A stretch of 64,000 nt of DNA from Aquilaria yunnanensis (GCA_039654915.1 CM077593.1:63122501-63186500), one strand, 5' to 3'. Positions 43,694 to 56,885 are shown, numbered from the stretch's first letter. The notes: generated by a model from the letters alone, not told the origin. Numbers and translations are program-made.

Positions 43694-46600
43694 TGTCACA
43701 CCCCACACAGGCCCCAGCCCATGCACACTCTGTGCCTCTCACCAACCACTACCCTGAAGGTCCAGAATACTTGGGTCTTTAAGAGTTATCATCAGAGTTT
43801 AGTTACCTAACCTTCATTAAGTAGATTATTGGGCATTCTTTTTATTGGCCTGGGAGGTGGCCCAGGATGTCCCTGCTTATTTTAGACCAAGACCTTGCAG
43901 CTTAAGCAAGCCCAACCCATTACTTGCAAAACAAGCAACACTTGCACTTTTTCCTTTAAGTGCTTAACTTGTGTGCAATCAAGTGTACTAGTCTTATGCA
44001 TGGCAACAAAGAAGCCCATATCCATTTTCAAGCTTGAAAACACATACATATATGATGATGAGCATTCGGCCAAGTATAGTACACAAGGAAGCCAACATCA
44101 AAACATCATGCTGATAGTCATAAAGTCCAAAGAAACTTGGCTAACATACAGCCAACAAGTCCAACATACAAAGTCCACTAAGGCCCAAAATGCATAAGTC
44201 CAACATGGGCCCAAAAGTGCTTAAGTCCACAACTCAACAACAACTACATGGCAATCATGCCAAGGATGCAAATGGGCCCAAAACTTGCAGCCCAATTCTC
44301 ACATAGCCCATATGTACACAACTACCCATAATGCTCAAAAGGGTACTACAAAATGTGCACTATAGGTACAAGTCCAAAAGACCAAGTTATTGGTCTCCAA
44401 AGCCCACCAAGTCTCAAATGCCAAAAGCCCACTCAACCAACACCTCCTAGCTCAAGTCCCACAGCTAATCTCCTGCAAAACTTAATCCATTAAATTCGGC
44501 CTACATAAGACCATGGAATAAAATGCACATTTCAAGCCAAGAATTTGTTGGCACACATACCTTGGACAATAAGTAAACTTGGTACACAAAAACCAAGAAG
44601 TCCAAACAGAAGCACAATTACTCAAGCTCTTTACCCTTTCCTGAAAATTCAACCAATAAGGGCAGTGAGTTTAAAACTCAGTAAGGATTCACACAACTCC
44701 AAAGGAGTTCATATTGTTAAGCATAAGCTTAACCTCCATAATCAAGCTAGTACCTACATCCAAAGACACAAAGACAAGGAAAATACAATTTGGCCGAAGC
44801 CTATATTCAACATATATCAATAATAAGTTGGTTAGCATGCACAATCAATCAACAAAAGCACACAAACTCACACACACACCACTTCTTCAATTCGGCCATA
44901 GCCACTAGCAAGTGCTCATGTACAATTTTGCACACCATTTCTTCATGAAATCATCTCCATTCCCCTCGAGCTCTCAAGTGCTTGATGGATTGGCCAAACC
45001 CACCAAGAACTTTACACTTGCCATTCATTGATTAGCTAATCAACCCATGGAACCATTAATTCCATATTGCCCTTCAAGCATACTAACATCACTTGGCAAA
45101 TCTTGACCATCAATTAGTAGCTTCAATTACTTGTCATTAATCATGGAAAATATACCAAGCACAAGTAATTCATGAATCCTTACCACACTTTTTAGCTTGA
45201 GTAAATTCGGCCTTGTTGGATTTCTTCCAAGTTAAGTTTGAAACTTCAACTTCAATGGTGTTTTGGTTAGTTTGTCCAACACAAGCTTGAATGTCTTAAT
45301 CCAAGCTTCAATCTCCAAGTCCAAGTTACCTTTCATTTTCGGCCATAAACACAGCCACCATGAGTTTCACATATCATTCACATAAACTCATGAAATCATC
45401 ATTTCCATGCCAAAACACCATGAACTCACCAAGAACACTCAAGAACAAACATGCACACCATTCGGCCAACTAGTGTTCTTTGGTGGTTTAGCTTCAAACT
45501 TTCGGTCCAAGGTTCTCCTAACACAATACAGCCTTCCTTTAGTCAATATAAGTCTTATTCATGGAAAACATACCATGGATTTAAGTACTCTTGAGCCTTT
45601 ACCTCAAGAACAAGGCTGAAAATTCTGGACTTGCACAACCGAGCTCCAAATCAACATGCAACACCAAGAACACCAAGTAAACTTCAAGAGAACTTCATGA
45701 ACATGCATGAACATATTCGGCCATGCCTTGTTCCTTCAAGAACAAGCTCAAATCTTGACGCTCAACAAGGTATCTTCAAGAGTTTTGCTGGAAATTTGGA
45801 TGTACACTCAAGAACACTCAAGTTTCGGCCAAGAATCAAGATGAACAAGTGAAGAACAAGCAAGAACATGGAAGAACATGGAAGAGCTTTGTGTTTCGGC
45901 CAAGTGCTCTCCAAAACCAACAAAGGCAGCAACTAAATGACAACTCCAAGGAATGTTTGCTGCATAAGAAGGCCGCCCACTCAAGTGCCCATTAAACAAT
46001 AAATTTCAGCATTGTACAATGCAATATTCTCCCAAGCACCAAAAACCCTTCCATATAATATTTGGTCAAAGAATGGGAGCTGCAATTTGGGTGGCGGACA
46101 AAGGCTTCCAGCCTTCAATTAATTTACCCAAGTTGGCTTAAATGCCAAGAAAATCCCCCAACTAAATTGCATGGCGCCTCCAACCCTCCATGTCTCCATA
46201 CTTCCATTCTAGCCACCAAATTCAATGCAATTTCCAGCATTTCTTTTTAAATTGTTAGCCCACATGCCAAGTACACAAAATGTGGACATAATTGCATTAT
46301 TATACCATATAAAATTCGTCCATCACACCATTCTTTTAGCAATAATTAATTCCATCTTCCATCATCACCAATAAACAAATCAATCATGCTCCACCATGAA
46401 TAAACAATTCATTTCTTTGTCCAAGGTTTACCTTATTTTAATGGCTCCACTAGGCAACTTCCAATATTTTAATAGCTCCACTAACACTTCCAATTAATTA
46501 ATTCAAGTCAAGTTGGCTGCCCATTGACCAAGAGCCACAATATTGGCTTACCTCCTCTTTAGCCATCTCACAAAATTGCATGGCTAAATTTGTCCATCCT

Positions 46601-46944
46601 TGGTTTGTAGTTTTAATTCCAGCACTAGTCCAAGGTTTTCAATTGAGTCTTCAAACTTTATTTCTTGCCAAGTCATACATAGTTTTTCATGTATGTGCAA
46701 TTTGGCCCATAGTATTGCATAGTTCCATGTTAGTCACTAGTTACCAGTCCAGTTTGGTACTAGAACTTTATTTCATGGCATAGTTCACATAGAACTTTTG
46801 TATGTGTAATTAAAACACATAATTCACATAGTCTTGTATTCTCATCACTAAGACCATGTTCAAACAAGTCCCTCTTGTACTTAATTTCATGTCTTCATCA
46901 TTCTCTTCTTGGCCATAGCCAAGTACTAACTGGTGGTCCTGACA
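43694..46944 (-). mobile_element. 3.25-kb solo LTR, Tekay/Del-like
   Basis: Target duplication CTTGC at 43689-43693 and 46945-46949. On the minus strand it starts TGTCAGGACC and ends GGGGTGTGACA, the usual LTR end of plant Tekay/Del chromoviruses. No internal protein-coding region, primer site or second LTR is visible; small ORFs in it are not convincing. Length fits the long LTRs of that group. Confidence 0.75.
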
Positions 46945-46949
46945 CTTGC

Positions 46950-47597
46950 AATGGATGATCACAAGAACCACAAAGAAAGCTTTTTGGCTCAAATCAATGG
47001 GATAGGTTTGTGGGCACAAAAATTTTAACACTTTGTGCAAACTTCTTTTGCAAACTCCTTTATTTTCTTTTCTTTTCTTTCTCTTGTTCTTTCTTTTTCT
47101 TTTTTTTTCTTTTTTTTTTCTTGGTGTTTTGATGCTAAAACAACTTTCTCCTTGAAGTTCCTTGCTGCCAAAGACAAAAAGTTAGATTTCTTTTTAGCCA
47201 AGACAAGAAACTATGAAAACATGCACAATTTGAAACAACTTTTTTGGTACCGAAACTTCCTCAACTTGGATCCTTCTTTTTTTTTGGTGTTTTCTTGACT
47301 TTAGGATGCTCGAAACAATGAAAACAAGATTAATAGGGCTGGACACCAAATAGAAAGATAAGAAACAAACAAGAACAAATGAATTGAAATCGAGACCACA
47401 AGGTTAACACTAGTTGACTTCTTTTTGTTGTTTTTGGTTGTTTGATTGGAAACAAGGCTGGAAATGAAGAACACAGACTTGAAACAAGATGGAAAAAGAT
47501 TAAAATAGAGAATTAAAACATGAAATTAGTGGAAAGAATTGAAACAAAAATGAAGAGAAACAAGAACACAAAGATATGTCCTTCGGATGGAACTTGT
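46950..47597 (-). other. CRM-like element leader, primer-proximal part
   Basis: Continues the leader, with the pyrimidine tract (47041-47121, + strand) seen in NA2 and NA3. No gene. Confidence 0.7.
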
Positions 47598-47610
47598 GGC
47601 TCTGATACCA
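47598..47610 (-). other. Primer binding site of the CRM-like element
   Basis: TGGTATCAGAGCC on the minus strand, two bases from the LTR end; initiator-Met tRNA type. Confidence 0.88.
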
Positions 47611-47612
47611 AC

Positions 47613-48405
47613 TGACGCAAACCCCAATGGTATAAAGACCATGAAACGCGCCCAAGATGTTTTTCAAGCTCCACATGACATCAAAGAGACTGGATTTTAA
47701 GACCTCCACCCCTAATCAACCTGTGACTAGAGACAAGAAGTATAGAACACGATGAACACAAGCACACTTGTGCACCAAGGTAGTCCACCAGAAACCAAAG
47801 AGAATTCTCTCCAAAGTAGCAACATTATTTTGCTTGTAAGCTGTGTTTTACATCCAGAATATGTGCCTATTTATAGGCCTAAACTAGGGTAAAAGATAGG
47901 CAAAAATTCTCAGCCGATGTCACCTAAGAAACCTAGTTACAAAGGACTCAAGAAAATCTAGTCAAACTAGGACTCCTATATCCCTTTAACTTTGTTTTAG
48001 GTATGCAGCGTATGCCACTTGTCCTAAGCGACCTGAATTAATTCCATAGCGTAAATAACATCCTAAATAATGTAAATAACCAGGAAATTATTGAAAATAA
48101 AGTGCAAATACAAGTTTGGCCCCAAAAACGCCCAAATGGTCTTCTCGAGTGCACTTTGGGCTCCTTAGGGTTTTCACTTGTATCTTCAGCTCCAAGCTTG
48201 AATATTTGAGTCCCAATGGTGTGAATATTCCTCTTAAATGTTGGAAAGAGGTCTTGAAAAGTATAAGTTCAAAGATCTAGATTGTAGACACAAAATGCAT
48301 CAATAACTCTAAAGGGGGCTCAAAAGGTGCACTTTGAGTGGTGTCCTTGGTGTCCTTGCTTTGTAACTTGTCTAGGTACTCTAGGATTGAGCACCATGCT
48401 TGTCC
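47613..48405 (-). repeat. 5' LTR of the CRM-like element, 3' portion
   Basis: Ends TTTGCGTCA at 47613 (minus). TATA box near 47868-47875 on the minus strand. Cut at TGTCC (48401-48405) by copia-B2. Confidence 0.88.
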
Positions 48406-48482
48406 TGTTGGAATTCTTGGCGCACCAAGATCCTTTTAAGATAGGATTTGAGCTCGTTGAGCTAACTATAGCTTGAAAAGGT

Positions 48483-48925
48483 ATCTAAGGCAGCTAGAAG
48501 TAGCTCCCCTTAGCTCAAGTCAGCTCACTTCAGCTATAAGTAGCTCAAAGTAGCTGGACTTCAGCTCAAGTTAGCTCAAGTCAGCTCAAGTCAGCTCACT
48601 TCAGCTTATGGTAGCTGAATGTAGCTGGACTTCAGCTCAAGTTAGCTCAAGTCAGCTCAAGTCAGCTCACTTCAGCTTATGGTAGCTGAATGTAGCTGGA
48701 CTTCAGCTCAAGTCAGCTCACTTCAGCTTATGGTAGCTGAATGTAGCTGGACTTCAGCTCAAGTTAGCTCAAGTAAGCTCAAGTCAGCTCACTTCAGCTT
48801 ATGGTAGCTGAATGTAGCTGGACTTCAGCTCAAGTCAGCTCACTTCAGCTTTTGGTAGCTGAGTGTAGCTGGACTTCAGTTTACTTCAGCTGAAAGCAGC
48901 TAACTCCAGCTCAAGGTCAGTTCTT
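48483..48925. repeat. AGCT array phased at about 10 bp, copia-B2 5' LTR
   Basis: About 440 bp in which AGCT recurs at 10-bp steps, organised in longer modules (AGCTCAAGTC, AGCTCACTTC, AGCTTATGGT, AGCTGAATGT, AGCTGGACTT) repeated several times. Longer than in copia-B1. Confidence 0.93.
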
Positions 48926-49279
48926 GGAGCTGGACCTTAGTTCATGGTGCTAGGTTGGAGCTCAAAGGAGCTCAATGGTGCATAAGTAGCATATTGAGCT
49001 AGCTTTGTGCCAGCTCACCTTGTTTTTTAGCTCAAAACCACCAAGAGACACATCTTTTGTGTAAAGGTATGTCTCTTCATCAAAAGAAATAACTCTTGGC
49101 TAAAAGAACATGTCCTTTCATCCAAAGGAAGTGTTCCTTGGGTGAATGGACATGTATATTCGGCCATAGGGTGCTTATAGCACCAAGAGTGATGTCCTTT
49201 GACTTTAAAGGACATGTATGTTCGGCCATGGAGGTGGTTGAGGTGGTTATTGCACCAAATGTGATGTCCTTTAGACTTA

Positions 49280-49440
49280 AAAGACATGTATTTTCGCCCA
49301 TAAGGTAGTTATGGGTGGTTATAGGCCAAAGGAAGTGTTCCTTGACGTAAAAGACATGTATTTTCGCCCATAAGGTAGTTATGGGTGGTTATAGGCCAAA
49401 GGAAGTGTTCCTTGGCTAAAAGACATGTATTTTCGCCACC
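49280..49440 (+). repeat. 70-bp tandem repeat upstream of the copia-B2 TATA box
   Basis: About two and a half units of 69-70 bp; unit starts AAGACATGTATTTTCGCC occur at 49281, 49351 and 49420. Each contains GGTAGTTATGGGTGG and CCAAAGGAAGTGTTCC. Less perfect relatives extend from about 49060. Possibly transcriptional enhancer repeats, as is common in LTR U3 regions. Confidence 0.8.
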
Positions 49441-49998
49441 ATACATGACCCTTAGCCAAAGGAAGTGTTCTTTGGCTTAAAGGACACCTTTCTTGGTGTA
49501 AAGGTGTGCCTTTTGGTCATCTATAAATAGCCTTTAGTGGCTGGCCATTGAGAGTACGAATTTTACACTCAATTTGCACCATTTTTCTTGAGAGAAAAAT
49601 TCCTCCTTTCATTCCTTTAAAGAGCCGAAATATTAGACACTTTCTTAGAGCATTGTGGGTGGAATTACATTGAGATTCTTCATCTCAATTCAAGCCTCAA
49701 GGCGTATCTCTAAGATCAAGTCCTTCCTTTTCCTTTTCGGCACAAGACTATCAAAAAGGAAGGTACGCATCCTTTCTTGCTTTAGTAGCATGCTAAGGAT
49801 TTAAGTTTTATGAATGATCTTAGTGGCATGCTAAGTTTGTTTGACTGGATAAGTATGTCTATATTCATGTTGAACTCAAATAGCATGCTAGATATTGTTT
49901 TTTGAGACAATATGTATGGAAAACTTATATGCATGTGGCATATACACAAATGAATAACATAAGAGTATGTTATTATTGAGATCCTGAAAATCTTCAAT

Positions 49999-50011
49999 TG
50001 GTATCAGAGCC
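49999..50011 (+). other. Primer binding site of copia-B2
   Basis: TGGTATCAGAGCC two bases after the LTR end; initiator-Met tRNA type. Confidence 0.9.
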
Positions 50012-50263
50012 TAGGTCATGAAAATGTATGTGTTGCATGTAATGAGCGTGATTTAGGATCATACATGTGTGTATGATTTTGATGAAGGCTAATGAAGGAT
50101 GTGTGCATGAAGCAATGAAGGCATGTTTATATATTTCTGATCGAATGCTATATGCATCTCTTTTGCCATATATAAGCATGTTAAAAGTTGTTTCATACAC
50201 ATGTTGCTTTGTTGAGTCTTGTTGTGTAAATTGAACAAAAACATGTGAATTGCATCGATGTAG

Positions 50264-53200
50264 ATGGCTAGTAAGAATATTGTTGCTGAATTAAACCGTG
50301 ACCTCAAATTGGATGGTGAAAACTATTCAATTTGGCAACAAAAGGTCAAATTCATTTTAACTGAACAAGTTACTCTTGATGTGCTCATTGATGAGCAACA
50401 AGTACAAGCAATAATTCGTTCCTTGCCTGATGAGGAATGGCAGTTGATGAAGGTCAACTTACGCCATAACCCTCAAATAATGTCATTTGATGACATTGCC
50501 CATCACCTCCTGCTTGAGGCTTAGGTAATGGCCCTCAAGGACCATTCTAAGGCATATGTTGCCTCATCTTCTATCCAGAAGGGATGGAAGAAGAATGGTG
50601 GCAAAGGTGGGCCTGGGAAAGGCAAAGGAAAAGTTTCTGCTTCTAATAAGAAGTTCAAAAAGAAGCAGGACTTAAGCAAGCTGAAGTGCTTCAACTGTGG
50701 GTATAAAGGACACTTTGCAAAGGATTGCAAAGGTCCACCCAAGGTACATACATACCCTTCTACTTCCATTGTACATGTTGTGTCATGTACATTACTAACT
50801 GAGTGCAATTCTTTGTGGATTGTAGACTCGGGAGCAACAGACCACATAGCACGGGAGAAGTCCTGGTTTGTGGCCTACAGGAAGCTCTCAAAAGGAGCTA
50901 AGCACATTTCAGTAGGAAATGATGCCAGGCTGGAAGTGGAAGGCATAGGAACATGTAGGATTCCTATAGATATTGGATATTTGTATCTAATAGATGTATT
51001 GTATGTACCAAACATTTGTAGAAATTTGATTTCTATAAGTTGTATGTTGAAGTACAATTATTGCTTTAATTTCTTTAATAATAGTGTGTCTATTATTAAA
51101 GATAATCAGATAGTGTGCACTTGTTCAGTTAATAATGGGCTTTATGAGTTAAAGCCAACTGACCATTCTGTTGCAAGTCCTAGTTGCTATGTGACAGAGG
51201 TCACAAATGAAATGAGATGGCATGAAAGGTTAGGTCATATTGGTCAAGATAGAATGAACAAGCTAGCCAAGGGTGGCTTGCTAGGTTCCTTGACCAAGGT
51301 TGTCCTTCCAAGTTGTCAATCATGCCTAGAAGGCAAAGCCACAAGAAAGCCTTTTGGCAAAGCAACTAGGAGAGGTGAGGCACTTAGTTTAGTTCACTCT
51401 GACCTGTGTGGGCCAATGAGGGTTGAATCTAGAAATGGATTTAAGTATTTCATCACATTCACAGATGATTATACTCGATTCACCCATATCTACTTACTCA
51501 GAAACAAGGCAGAGGCCTTGGCATGCTTTGAGAAGTATGTGTACTTGGTTGAGAACCAAGTAGGTAAGAAGATTAAGTCCTTGAGGACAGATAGGGGTGG
51601 AGAGTATACATCTAATGCATTCAAAACATTTTGTGACTTGAAAGGTATTGAGAGGGAGTTCACCCTTCCTTGGACACCCCAACAGAATGGAGTGTCTGAG
51701 AGGAAGAATAGAACTCTTATGGACATGGTACGTTCCATGATGGCAAAGGCCAATTTAGACATCACTTATTGGAGTGATGCACTGCTGTGTGCAGTTCATG
51801 TCCTTAATAGAGTACCCACCAAGAATGTGAATTCTTCTCCATATGAGTTATGGAAGAAGAAAACTTCTAACCTAAGCTATTTACGCCCTTGGGGTTGTTT
51901 AGCTTATGTTCACATAACGGACCACCCTTTGGGAAAGTTGGGTCCAAGAGGGAGGAAGTGTGCCTTCCTTGGTTATGCTGAACAATCTAGGGGTTATGTG
52001 TTCTTGGATGTAAGTCACAAAATTGGGAACATCTTTGATGCAAGGAATGCTAACTTTGTGGAGGATGAGTTCCCCAAAGTTGGTGAGTGTGGTGACTTAA
52101 CCTCATTAAGCCAGATCCTAGATGAGGGTCAACCAAGTGTCATAAGGACACTTGGGACACATGCACCTACTCTAGAGGGAGTACCTCAACCACGTGGAGC
52201 AATGGCTCTAGAAATCCCTGTTGTTGTGGACCAACATGAGCAAGACTTCCAAGAGGAAGGTTTTGTTCAAGAGGGAGTTGAGGATACTCAAGGGCAAAAT
52301 GTTGAGCCTCAAGAGATGGAGCATGAGTTGCCTCCATCTCAGCCTATATTGAGAAGATCAATGAGGAAATTTGGACCACCTAAAGAATGGTGGATCCTGG
52401 ATAGTGAGGCAAACTTGGTTGCATCTGAGATAGATGAGCCAAGTAACATTGAGGAGGCTCTTGAGGGTGAACAAAGGGAAGAGTGGCTAAATGCAATGAA
52501 GGATGAGTTGCATTCGATGCATCTCAATGGGGTTTGGGAGTTAAGTGATCTTCCTCTAGGCCGTAAGGCAATTGGGAACAAGTGGGTTCTCAAGATCAAG
52601 GTGAACTCTGATGGAAGTATCGAAAGATACAAGGCCCGGTTGGTGGCCAAGGGTTTCACACAGAAGGAGGGTGTTGATTTCAAAGACACCTTCTCTCCTG
52701 TTGTGAAATTCACTTCCATCAGGATATTACTTGCCATTGTGGCAAATCTAGACTTAGAGTTACATCAGATGGATGTAAAGACCGCCTTTCTCAATGGTGA
52801 ATTGAGTGAGGAGATATATATGAGACAACCTGAGGGGTTTGTCCAAAAGGGTCAAGAGGACAAGGTATGTAGACTAAAGAAGTCTATCTATGGTCTTAAG
52901 CAAGCTTCAAGACAGTGGTACTTGAAGTTTCACCATGCAATCACAAACTATGGCTTTGTGATGATGCATGAAGACCATTGTGTATACTTGTACTCTTCTG
53001 GGTCTAGTTTTGCAGTATTGACTCTATATGTAGATGATATACTGATTGCAAGTAATAGGCTTGCATTGTTAAGTACCATCAAGGGATGGTTGTCTTCCAC
53101 CTTTGACATGAAGGATATGGGAGAGGCTGCCTTTATTCTAGGGGTGAAGATCCTGAGGAATAGAAAGGCAAGGCTATTGGCCCTTTCTCAAGAATCTTAT

Positions 53201-54001
53201 ATTGATAAGATTCTTGCAAGGTTCAACTTAACAAATGCAAAGCCCATGAGTACACCTCTTGCATATGGTTGCAAGATTGGAGAGGACTTATGTCCTAAGA
53301 CTCCAAAGGAGAAGGAAGAGATGGCTCAGATTCCCTACCTAAGTGCCATTGGTAGCTTGATGTACGCCATGTTATGTACAAGGCCAGACATCAGCCAAGC
53401 GGTTGGTCTTTTAGCACGATATTCTTCCAACCCTGGTCTGGAGCATTGGAAGAATGTCAAGAGGATCCTAAGGTACCTCAAGGGTACTAAGGATTATTGG
53501 CTTTGTTACCAAGGTAAAGACCTTGGTTTACGTGGCTATTCTGATGCTGATTGGGGTGGGGATAGAGACTCCAGCAAGTCTACATCTGGTTATCTTTTCA
53601 TGCTAAATGGTGGTGCTACTACTTGGTGTAGTAAGAAGCAAACTTGTACAGCATTGTCCACAATGGAGGCTGAATTTGTTTCATGTGCCTCAGCTGTACA
53701 AGAAGCCCTTTGGCTAGGTTATTTCCTTAAGAATTTGGAGTCCAAGGTTTCTATTGAGAGACCTATTACTATCTACAGTGATAGTATGGCAGCCATGGCT
53801 TATACTAAGGACCCCAAATACCATGGAAAAACCAAGCACATTAGCATGAAATATAACTTTGTAAGGGATGCAATTGAAGAGGGTGAAGTTAGGATTGAGT
53901 ACATTTCTACAGACCTGATGGTGGCAGATCCTCTCACTAAGCCATTGCCACCACTTGTGTTTGCTCGACATGTTAGAGCAATGGGTCTTAGAAGAATGTA
54001 A
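50264..54001 (+). pseudogene. Copia-B2 gag-pol with one stop and an in-frame gag deletion
   Basis: Starts at the same ATG as copia-B1 (MASKNIVAEL). About 330 bp are missing after LDVL relative to copia-B1 (110 residues), with no frameshift. A TAG at 50522-50524 replaces the GAG of LLLEAEVMAL. After it 1157 codons are open: zinc knuckle CFNCGYKGHFAKDC, protease IVDSGATDH, integrase (Asp, Asp, Glu at about residues 292, 355, 391 of this part), RT YVDD (834-837), and a full RNase H (YSDADWGGDRDSSKST, MEAEFVSCASA, ADPLTKPL) to a normal end. It is the only complete copia-B pol in the window. Confidence 0.94.
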
Positions 54002-55276
54002 ATGTTGGATGTACTTCACCTCTTTGGTGTCACACATGTTAAGTATTATTTTTGTGATAATATAGATTATTTTATGAAATAATCAGTTCAATTTTAGAAA
54101 ACACAACGAACAAATGAACATGTCAAACATAGGTAGAGAATGACTTTCTCACACGAGTCATTCGCCCTTGATCTTTGTGTAAGATTAAGGATGAGACTGG
54201 CTAAAGACTTAAATGAATGGTACATTTAAGTGGGAGTCATGCTCCAACACATGACACTTTAGCCTTTCATGGTCGCCTAGATTATGAGTAATCAAGGTTC
54301 AATGCTTTGGTGCATTCAGTTTGTATGACCATTCATACATCCTAGCCTATGTTAGATGTAAGCAAGGGCTTACATGGAGAAATTTCATGGTTATTGACAT
54401 GTCCTCCTTTTATATGTTAAGAGGAGTACACTTAATGGTGTTTTAAGAGGGAGAAATGACACACTCCTCAATTGGAATGGAGATCACTCCAAGTGGGAGT
54501 GACATGAGTAAAACACCTTAGAAGTGTATTCTGGAACTTTAATGGATGTGTTTCCAAGTGTTCCATGACCATGAAATACGACCATAGAAGAATTTGAGCA
54601 AGTTGTCTCTGTTCTTGCTTAGTGTGAGATTCTTCAAATCAGACTCTTAGTGACTATAGCTTGCTATTAGGAAGTTGAGTTAATTATGATCACTTTGATT
54701 GGTTGTCGAAGGTCTTAGAGAAATGAGACTGGAGTATCCTCCTTTTGGGTGATCATGTTAATTCATTGACCTAAGTAGTTGAAGCTCAAAGGAAAGACAT
54801 TAAGATGGTACACGTTCACTAAATTCAATCTTGGGCCCACATATTACTGTGAGTAGTATGATAGATTGAATTGTGATTTAAATGAGTACACAATGCTTAA
54901 TACAATCATGGATTTCAAGGAGTTGAAATTCAGAGAAAGAGACTGATTGTGATTAAGAAGTGTATCATATGTCTGGGGTCTGAAAGGCAAAACTTGATGT
55001 GTTCAAGAAAAACTTGATGTGTTCAAGAAAGCTTGATGTGTTTAAGCAACACACTTGTACTTGATGTGTTCAAGGAAAGTTTGAAGAAGTTCAAACTATG
55101 AGGAGAGGACAATCTTCTATTGAGAGTCTAACAACCACAATAGAAGAGACTTAGTGTGTGTGCCTTGAGGTCGCACCCACAACTCTATATATGTAGAAGT
55201 GTCTAGATTATTTCGGCTATAAGGATTAAGGAGTTTTGTTTTGAGTGGGAGCTGGGAGTTTTAAAAGCATCTTAGT
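54002..55276 (+). other. 3' untranslated region of copia-B2
   Basis: About 1.3 kb between the pol stop and the polypurine tract. No gene. A short repeat (CTTGATGTGTTCAAG, about four imperfect copies) lies at 54992-55078. Confidence 0.75.
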
Positions 55277-55289
55277 GCGAGTGGGAGTT
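55277..55289 (+). other. Polypurine tract of copia-B2
   Basis: GCGAGTGGGAGTT directly before the LTR start TGTTGG. Confidence 0.82.
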
Positions 55290-56880
55290 TGTTGGAATTC
55301 TTGGCGCACCAAGATCCTTTTAAGATAGGATTTGAGCTCGTTGAGCTAACTATAGCTTGAAAAGGTATCTAAGGCAGCTAGAAGTAGCTCCCCTTAGCTC
55401 AAGTCAGCTCACTTCAGCTATAAGTAGCTCAAAGTAGCTGGACTTCAGCTAAAGTTAGCTCAAGTCAGCTCAAGTCAGCTCACTTCAGCTTATGGTAGCT
55501 GAATGTAGCTGGACTTCAGCTCAAGTTAGCTCAAGTCAGCTCAAGTCAGCTCACTTCAGCTTATGGTAGCTGAATGTAGCTGGACTTCAGCTCAAGTCAG
55601 CTCACTTCAGCTTATGGTAGCTGAATGTAGCTGGACTTCAGCTCAAGTTAGCTCAAGTAAGCTCAAGTCAGCTCACTTCAGCTTATGGTAGCTGAATGTA
55701 GCTGGACTTCAGCTCAAGTCAGCTCACTTCAGCTTTTGGTAGCTGAGTGTAGCTGGACTTCAGTTTACTTCAGCTGAAAGCAGCTAACTCCAGCTCAAGG
55801 TCAGTTCTTGGAGCTGGACCTTAGTTCATGGTGCTAGGTTGGAGCTCAAAGGAGCTCAATGGTGCATAAGTAGCATATTGAGCTAGCTTTGTGCCAGCTC
55901 ACCTTGTTTTTTAGCTCAAAACCACCAAGAGACACATCTTTTGTGTAAAGGTATGTCTCTTCATCAAAAGAAATAACTCTTGGCTAAAAGAACATGTCCT
56001 TTCATCCAAAGGAAGTGTTCCTTGGGTGAATGGACATGTATATTCGGCCATAGGGTGCTTATAGCACCAAGAGTGATGTCCTTTGACTTTAAAGGACATG
56101 TATGTTCGGCCATGGAGGTGGTTGAGGTGGTTATTGCACCAAATATGATGTCCTTTAGACTTAAAAGACATGTATTTTCGCCCATAAGGTAGTTATGGGT
56201 GGTTATAGGCCAAAGGAAGTGTTCCTTGACTTAAAAGACATGTATTTTCGCCCATAAGGTAGTTATGGGTGGTTATAGGCCAAAGGAAGTGTTCCTTGGC
56301 TAAAAGACATGTATTTTCGCCACCATACATGACCCTTAGCCAAAGGAAGTGTTCTTTGGCTTAAAGGACACCTTTCTTGGTGTAAAGGTGTGCCTTTTGG
56401 TCATCTATAAATAGCCTTTAGTGGCTGGCCATTGAGAGTACGAATTTTACACTCAATTTGCACCATTTTTCTTGAGAGAAAAATTCCTCCTTTCATTCCT
56501 TTAAAGAGCCGAAATATTAGACACTTTCTTAGAGCATTGTGGGTGGAATTACATTGAGATTCTTCATCTCAATTCAAGCCTCAAGGCGTATCTCTAAGAT
56601 CAAGTCCTTCCTTTTCCTTTTCGGCACAAGACTATCAAAAAGGAAGGTACGCATCCTTTCTTGCTTTAGTAGCATGCTAAGGATTTAAGTTTTATGAATG
56701 ATCTTAGTGGCATGCTAAGTTTGTTTGACTGGATAAGTATGTCTATATTCATGTTGAACTCAAATAGCATGCTAGATATTGTTTTTTGAGACAATATGTA
56801 TGGAAAACTTATATGCATGTGGCATATACACAAATGAATAACATAAGAGTATGTTATTATTGAGATCCTGAAAATCTTCA
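55290..56880 (+). repeat. 3' LTR of copia-B2 (1591 bp)
   Basis: Nearly identical to the 5' LTR, including the AGCT array (55367-55809). Ends AAATCTTCA followed by the TGTCC duplication. Confidence 0.95.
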
Positions 56881-56885
56881 TGTCC

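Larger units (their letters stand above)
48406..49996 (+). repeat. 5' LTR of copia-B2 (1591 bp)
   Basis: TGTTGGAATTCTTGGCGC to AAATCTTCA. U3 holds the AGCT array (48483-48925) and a 70-bp repeat zone (about 49280-49440). TATA box TATAAATA at 49522-49529. Confidence 0.95.
48406..56880 (+). mobile_element. Copia-B2: complete, very young Ty1/copia element
   Basis: 8475 bp, perfect target duplication TGTCC (48401-48405, 56881-56885). Both LTRs are 1591 bp and differ at only three positions I could find by eye (48567/55451, 49261/56145, 49347/56231), about 0.2%. Primer site, gag-pol, 3' untranslated region and polypurine tract are all present. It is disabled by one stop codon and an in-frame gag deletion. 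Confidence 0.96.
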
